Shown here one piece after another: positions 6,103 to 8,437 of a stretch of DNA of 8,437 bases (positions are counted from its first letter, which is position 1; the number at the start of each line of letters is the position of its first letter). The notes below the pieces were generated by a model, which worked only from the letters and a program-made list of their open reading frames with translations, was not told the DNA's origin and searched no databases. The stretch is from a bacterium (GTDB taxonomy: Bacteria; Patescibacteriota; Minisyncoccia; Minisyncoccales; MHMH01), in the NCBI GenBank assembly GCA_030648815.1, contig JAUSHA010000011.1:1-8437 (forward strand), in the 5' to 3' direction. The position numbers and the translations under genes were made by a program.

Positions 6103-6576
6103 TTAGGAAGTCCGACCTTCCCTCAAATTTGTGGGGAGGTCGGACTTCATGAAATTGAAAAGAGGACTTTTTAAAGTCCTCTTTTTTTCTTTCTTATGGC
6201 GTATTTTTTTATAAGTATGCTGACTGTCCGGGAATTCCATCTCCGGTAATTCCCCTCTTAGCCATTTTTCTTCGATCGGCAAAAATTCTTTTCTTACAAA
6301 ATCAATGGCATTAGCCGGTTCCTTGCCCAGAAATGCTTTCTGCAAGCTTTCGTAATAATCAGGACTCATTAACATCGTATTCCAATGGCCATTCTCATCG
6401 GTAAAACCCTCAATAATTTTTATTACAACAGACGGGGGAAAGTTGACGAATGACCGATGATAGAAATAATGTTCCCGACCTCTCCAGTTTCGGTATATAT
6501 TTTCTTCGTTATACTCGGGGCCGCCAATTGAAGTAGGAGCAATATGATGCTTGAGACCATGGGTTCTTTTCCTCAC
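6103..6576 (-). CDS. Small HNH-like protein with an anomalous C-terminus
   Basis: 157 residues as read. The core KHHIAPTSIGGPEYNEENIY (9-28), followed by REHYFYHRSFVNF (34-46), has the pattern H-H-I-x-P-x-S-x-G-G...E-N...H-x-x-Y-H-x-x-F-x-N of small HNH-related proteins that I associate with CPR genomes. HNH folds often cut or bind nucleic acids, but no cysteine zinc knuckles are present and activity is unproven. The GTG start overlaps the upstream phosphoesterase stop as GTGA, and GGGAGG precedes it by four bases, so the two are coupled. Residues 131-140 are encoded by a hairpin terminator and 144-157 by a dispersed repeat. The real C-terminus is thus probably near residue 127, with a shift in an A7 run (6204-6210) or genuine read-through into non-coding DNA. 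Confidence 0.65.
   Translation of the reverse strand: MRKRTHGLKHHIAPTSIGGPEYNEENIYRNWRGREHYFYHRSFVNFPPSVVIKIIEGFTDENGHWNTMLMSPDYYESLQKAFLGKEPANAIDFVRKEFLPIEEKWLRGELPEMEFPDSQHTYKKIRHKKEKKRTLKSPLFNFMKSDLPTNLREGRTS
6107..6148. repeat. 42-base hairpin repeat, copy 2
   Basis: Left arm 6107-6122 (GAAGTCCGACCTTCCC) pairs with 6133-6148 with one G-T wobble; the TCAAATTTGT loop is identical to copy 1 and in the same orientation. It differs from copy 1 at three of 42 bases. It overlaps the last 14 codons of the HNH-like reading frame and ends about 20 bases before the mltG -10 box. No T tract follows on either strand. Confidence 0.9.
6158..6190. terminator. Intrinsic terminator hairpin inside the HNH-like reading frame
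   Basis: AAAAGAGGACTTT (6158-6170) pairs perfectly with AAAGTCCTCTTTT (6173-6185) around a TT loop. On the + strand it runs into TTTTTTTCTTTCTT, but no + strand gene lies upstream. On the - strand it is preceded by an A tract and followed by TTTCAATTTC. It most likely ends the phosphoesterase/HNH transcript, possibly in both directions. Confidence 0.7.
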
Positions 6577-8437
6577 GCCGCCTCCCTTTTTTTGGATTCA
6601 AAGGGAAAATATTTTAAGACTACCCTAGTGATATTGTCGCGGTCATCGGCGAAAACTTCGGTCGCCCAGAATCCAACCCACGGGAAATATCCTTTGGCCG
6701 CGAGATATTGAGTTTGATCTTGCAGACAAGGCACAAACAAGCAAACCATGCCTTTGTGTTTCATAAAAACGGCGATGTGTAAATGGCCAACTTTCAGCAC
6801 TTGGGCCGGAAAATCTTCATCCACTATGGGTATTAATCTTTCAACATTCAACTGTCCCCGATAAGTAAGGCCGAAAGGAATTCCGCCAGAAGGATGATAA
6901 AGCAAATTAGCGATGCCGTTTATTTCCGCCAGACCTCTGCACCAAATTGTTTCTTCGCCGATATATTCAATGTTGCCCATTTTTTTGAGGGTGGCGATTT
7001 CCGAAAATGTTTTGGCGAAATTGTGACCGCTTAATTCCTGGTATTCAAAATCGTGAGAAGAACCGGAAATAATTTTTGTGTGAATTTTTGATTTCGGCCA
7101 AACAGACAAGGCAAGTTCTCTTTGGCTATCGGCGCCGCCGCATTCCAATTCCCCCTTGATCCCTTGTTTGTGTTTTATGCCCGGGCCCTCAACTATGTCG
7201 CCGCAAAAATGCACCTCGTCAACTTTTTCCTGTTCGGCAATCCTGTAAACTTCGGTAATTATCTCCCGACGAGATTTCTTGTGCCCGATGTGCGAATCGC
7301 TGAAATCAAGCGTTTTCTGCCGTTTGACATACATTTTATCGGAATTTCCGGGCATAAATTTTTCCTTAAACGATCTTTCCAGTTTAAACCTTTTTTCCGC
7401 TTCATTCAATACGATAAAGTATCCTTCTTTTCTTAGCCCATCGATTAGTTTGTCAACTTCGGGTTTTGATTTATGTAAAATCCTACAGATTTCTCCTTTA
7501 GTCCTCGGATCTTCCCTTAAGAGTTCTATGATTTTTTTTTGCTCTTCCGACAGATTCGGTTTAGCGACAACCTCTTGAAGATAATCATCTTTTTTCTGAT
7601 ACGCCGTAAGGTCTCTGGCATCAAAAACCATGTCTATCAAATTTCCTTCTTTATCCAATTTGAAAGTGAGTATCCAACAGCCGAGAACCGGTGCCCCGCC
7701 TCTTCTTCTTTTACCTCTTTGACTGGGAGTAATTCCGTAAAGAGAAGGGATATTGATACTGCAGATATCGCTTTTTTTCTTGCTGAAAAAAGGAAAACGC
7801 GGAGGAATCAGAACTTCAGAATGCGTACCGCCGACTAAAACAACCTTCGGCGGGCAAGTGTTGTCTATGGCTCGGATCATCAGTTCCTGATAACTTTCCG
7901 TTATTCCCTGCAAGGGATAACTTTTCGTATAAACGGTAGCGTCGCTTTCAAGGTGCACCACCGCAATTCTCGTATCTTTGCCCACCAGGAAAGTTGCTTC
8001 TTGGTCCCCGCGGTAGTAAAGTTCCTGCCTTGCTTCGGCGATAGCGTAACCGATATTTTGCCCTTGGTCCGTCTTAAAAGTGAGATCATTTGGACCGGTG
8101 ATAAAGTGAGTTTTAAAAGGAGCCTTCGGCCAGTGAGATATGATGTAATCTCTCTGCTCTTCGAAGGTTCTTAAAAAATACTCGCCCAGTCTTTTCTTGC
8201 GTGGCTTCCCGGCCGAAATATTACCGGCCACTATAGCCAAATAAACTCCTTCTTTTTCCCCGATTTCATAGGCTTTTGCCAAAAGGTCTCCTTGTTGGGT
8301 CCGCAAACCTAAACAGGTATCAGAAATAACCAAAATTTTAATATCGTTTTTAGTTATAGGAGCTAGTCTGTGAACCTGGCCGGGAATCGGTTCTTTCCTC
8401 AAAAAAACCGTCCTCTCGCCAGCCGACTCTTCGGTTA
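6573..8437 (-). CDS. Tandem metallophosphoesterase with central winged helix (5' end outside window)
   Basis: The frame is open to the window edge; a TTG at 8402 is possible but upstream codons look coding, so I treat the gene as partial. Residues are counted from that TTG (609 in all). Domain 1 (about 20-270) has a calcineurin-like layout with broken motifs: SDTCLG for D-x-H-x-G, GNISAG for GDxxDG, GPND for GNHD, and GGTHS for GHxH. It is probably inactive. Residues 284-345 look like a winged helix (EEQKKIIELLREDPRTKGEI, ending in EKRFKLE). Domain 2 (about 360-600) keeps SDSHIG (Asp369, His371), CGDIVEG (Asp402), SGSSHD (His450), YHPSGG (His503) and GHLH (540-542), so metal binding and catalysis are likely. 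The order suggests a nuclease or phosphodiesterase acting on nucleic acid, as in the Mre11/SbcD superfamily. The specific substrate is unknown. Confidence 0.75.
   Translation of the reverse strand, partial: TEESAGERTVFLRKEPIPGQVHRLAPITKNDIKILVISDTCLGLRTQQGDLLAKAYEIGEKEGVYLAIVAGNISAGKPRKKRLGEYFLRTFEEQRDYIISHWPKAPFKTHFITGPNDLTFKTDQGQNIGYAIAEARQELYYRGDQEATFLVGKDTRIAVVHLESDATVYTKSYPLQGITESYQELMIRAIDNTCPPKVVLVGGTHSEVLIPPRFPFFSKKKSDICSINIPSLYGITPSQRGKRRRGGAPVLGCWILTFKLDKEGNLIDMVFDARDLTAYQKKDDYLQEVVAKPNLSEEQKKIIELLREDPRTKGEICRILHKSKPEVDKLIDGLRKEGYFIVLNEAEKRFKLERSFKEKFMPGNSDKMYVKRQKTLDFSDSHIGHKKSRREIITEVYRIAEQEKVDEVHFCGDIVEGPGIKHKQGIKGELECGGADSQRELALSVWPKSKIHTKIISGSSHDFEYQELSGHNFAKTFSEIATLKKMGNIEYIGEETIWCRGLAEINGIANLLYHPSGGIPFGLTYRGQLNVERLIPIVDEDFPAQVLKVGHLHIAVFMKHKGMVCLFVPCLQDQTQYLAAKGYFPWVGFWATEVFADDRDNITRVVLKYFPFESKKREAA

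Noticed and set aside
4112..6148. Composite mobile element, or CRISPR-like array, bounded by the two hairpin repeats
   Set aside because: The enclosed genes are rplL, rplJ and mltG, core housekeeping genes, with no transposase or spacer pattern; two copies 2 kb apart do not make an array.
7122..8174. Open frames of 62-104 codons on both strands within the phosphoesterase gene
   Set aside because: They are shadows of the tandem phosphoesterase frame, whose motifs are clear.
8400..8402. TTG at 8402 as the start of the phosphoesterase gene
   Set aside because: The frame stays open to the window edge with plausible coding residues before it, and the only candidate ribosome site (AGAGGA) is loosely spaced; the true start is probably outside.
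1..8437. UGA read as glycine, as in Gracilibacteria and Absconditabacteria
   Set aside because: The phosphoesterase gene ends at TGA in a GTGA junction with a well-placed next start, and no in-frame TGA is needed in any conserved protein here.

Overview
The window reads as chromosome from a member of the Candidate Phyla Radiation (Patescibacteria), most likely Parcubacteria-like. This is an inference from the sequence alone. The signs are a compact Fmt C-terminal domain, a small MltG, a membrane-anchored and degenerate PP2C-like protein, a small HNH-like protein of a type I associate with these genomes, and moderate GC with short gaps. The standard bacterial code fits, because TAA, TAG and TGA all end genes here.

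Layout. On the + strand, the end of fmt (2-496) overlaps efp (490-1053), and a strong intrinsic terminator follows. Convergent to them on the - strand is a long membrane-anchored SPFH/flotillin-like protein (1094-2998). Its 5' leader holds a good sigma70-type promoter and a six-residue mini-ORF with its own perfect Shine-Dalgarno. Divergent from it, a + strand gene encodes a PP2C-fold-like protein with one membrane helix (3165-4106). Then come four - strand units. These are rplJ-rplL (5097-4174) behind a recognisable L10 leader RNA and promoter, mltG (6074-5253) with a -10 box almost touching its start codon, and a translationally coupled pair at the right edge. The pair is a tandem metallophosphoesterase with a winged helix (runs off the window) followed by an HNH-like protein.

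How it fits together. fmt and efp serve translation initiation and elongation. rplJL encodes the ribosomal stalk and is probably autoregulated by L10 through its leader. mltG acts in peptidoglycan synthesis. The SPFH and PP2C-like proteins are envelope-associated. The phosphoesterase/HNH pair looks like a nucleic-acid processing module of unknown role.

The most notable non-genic signal is a 42-base hairpin present twice (4112-4153 and 6107-6148). The two copies differ at three sites: two form a compensatory base-pair change and the third keeps a G-U pair, so structure appears to be preserved. Both copies sit at 3' ends of genes with odd C-termini. Other notable points are a vault-protein-like domain order in the SPFH protein, a non-canonical EF-P loop tip, and a probable homopolymer frameshift at the end of the HNH-like gene.
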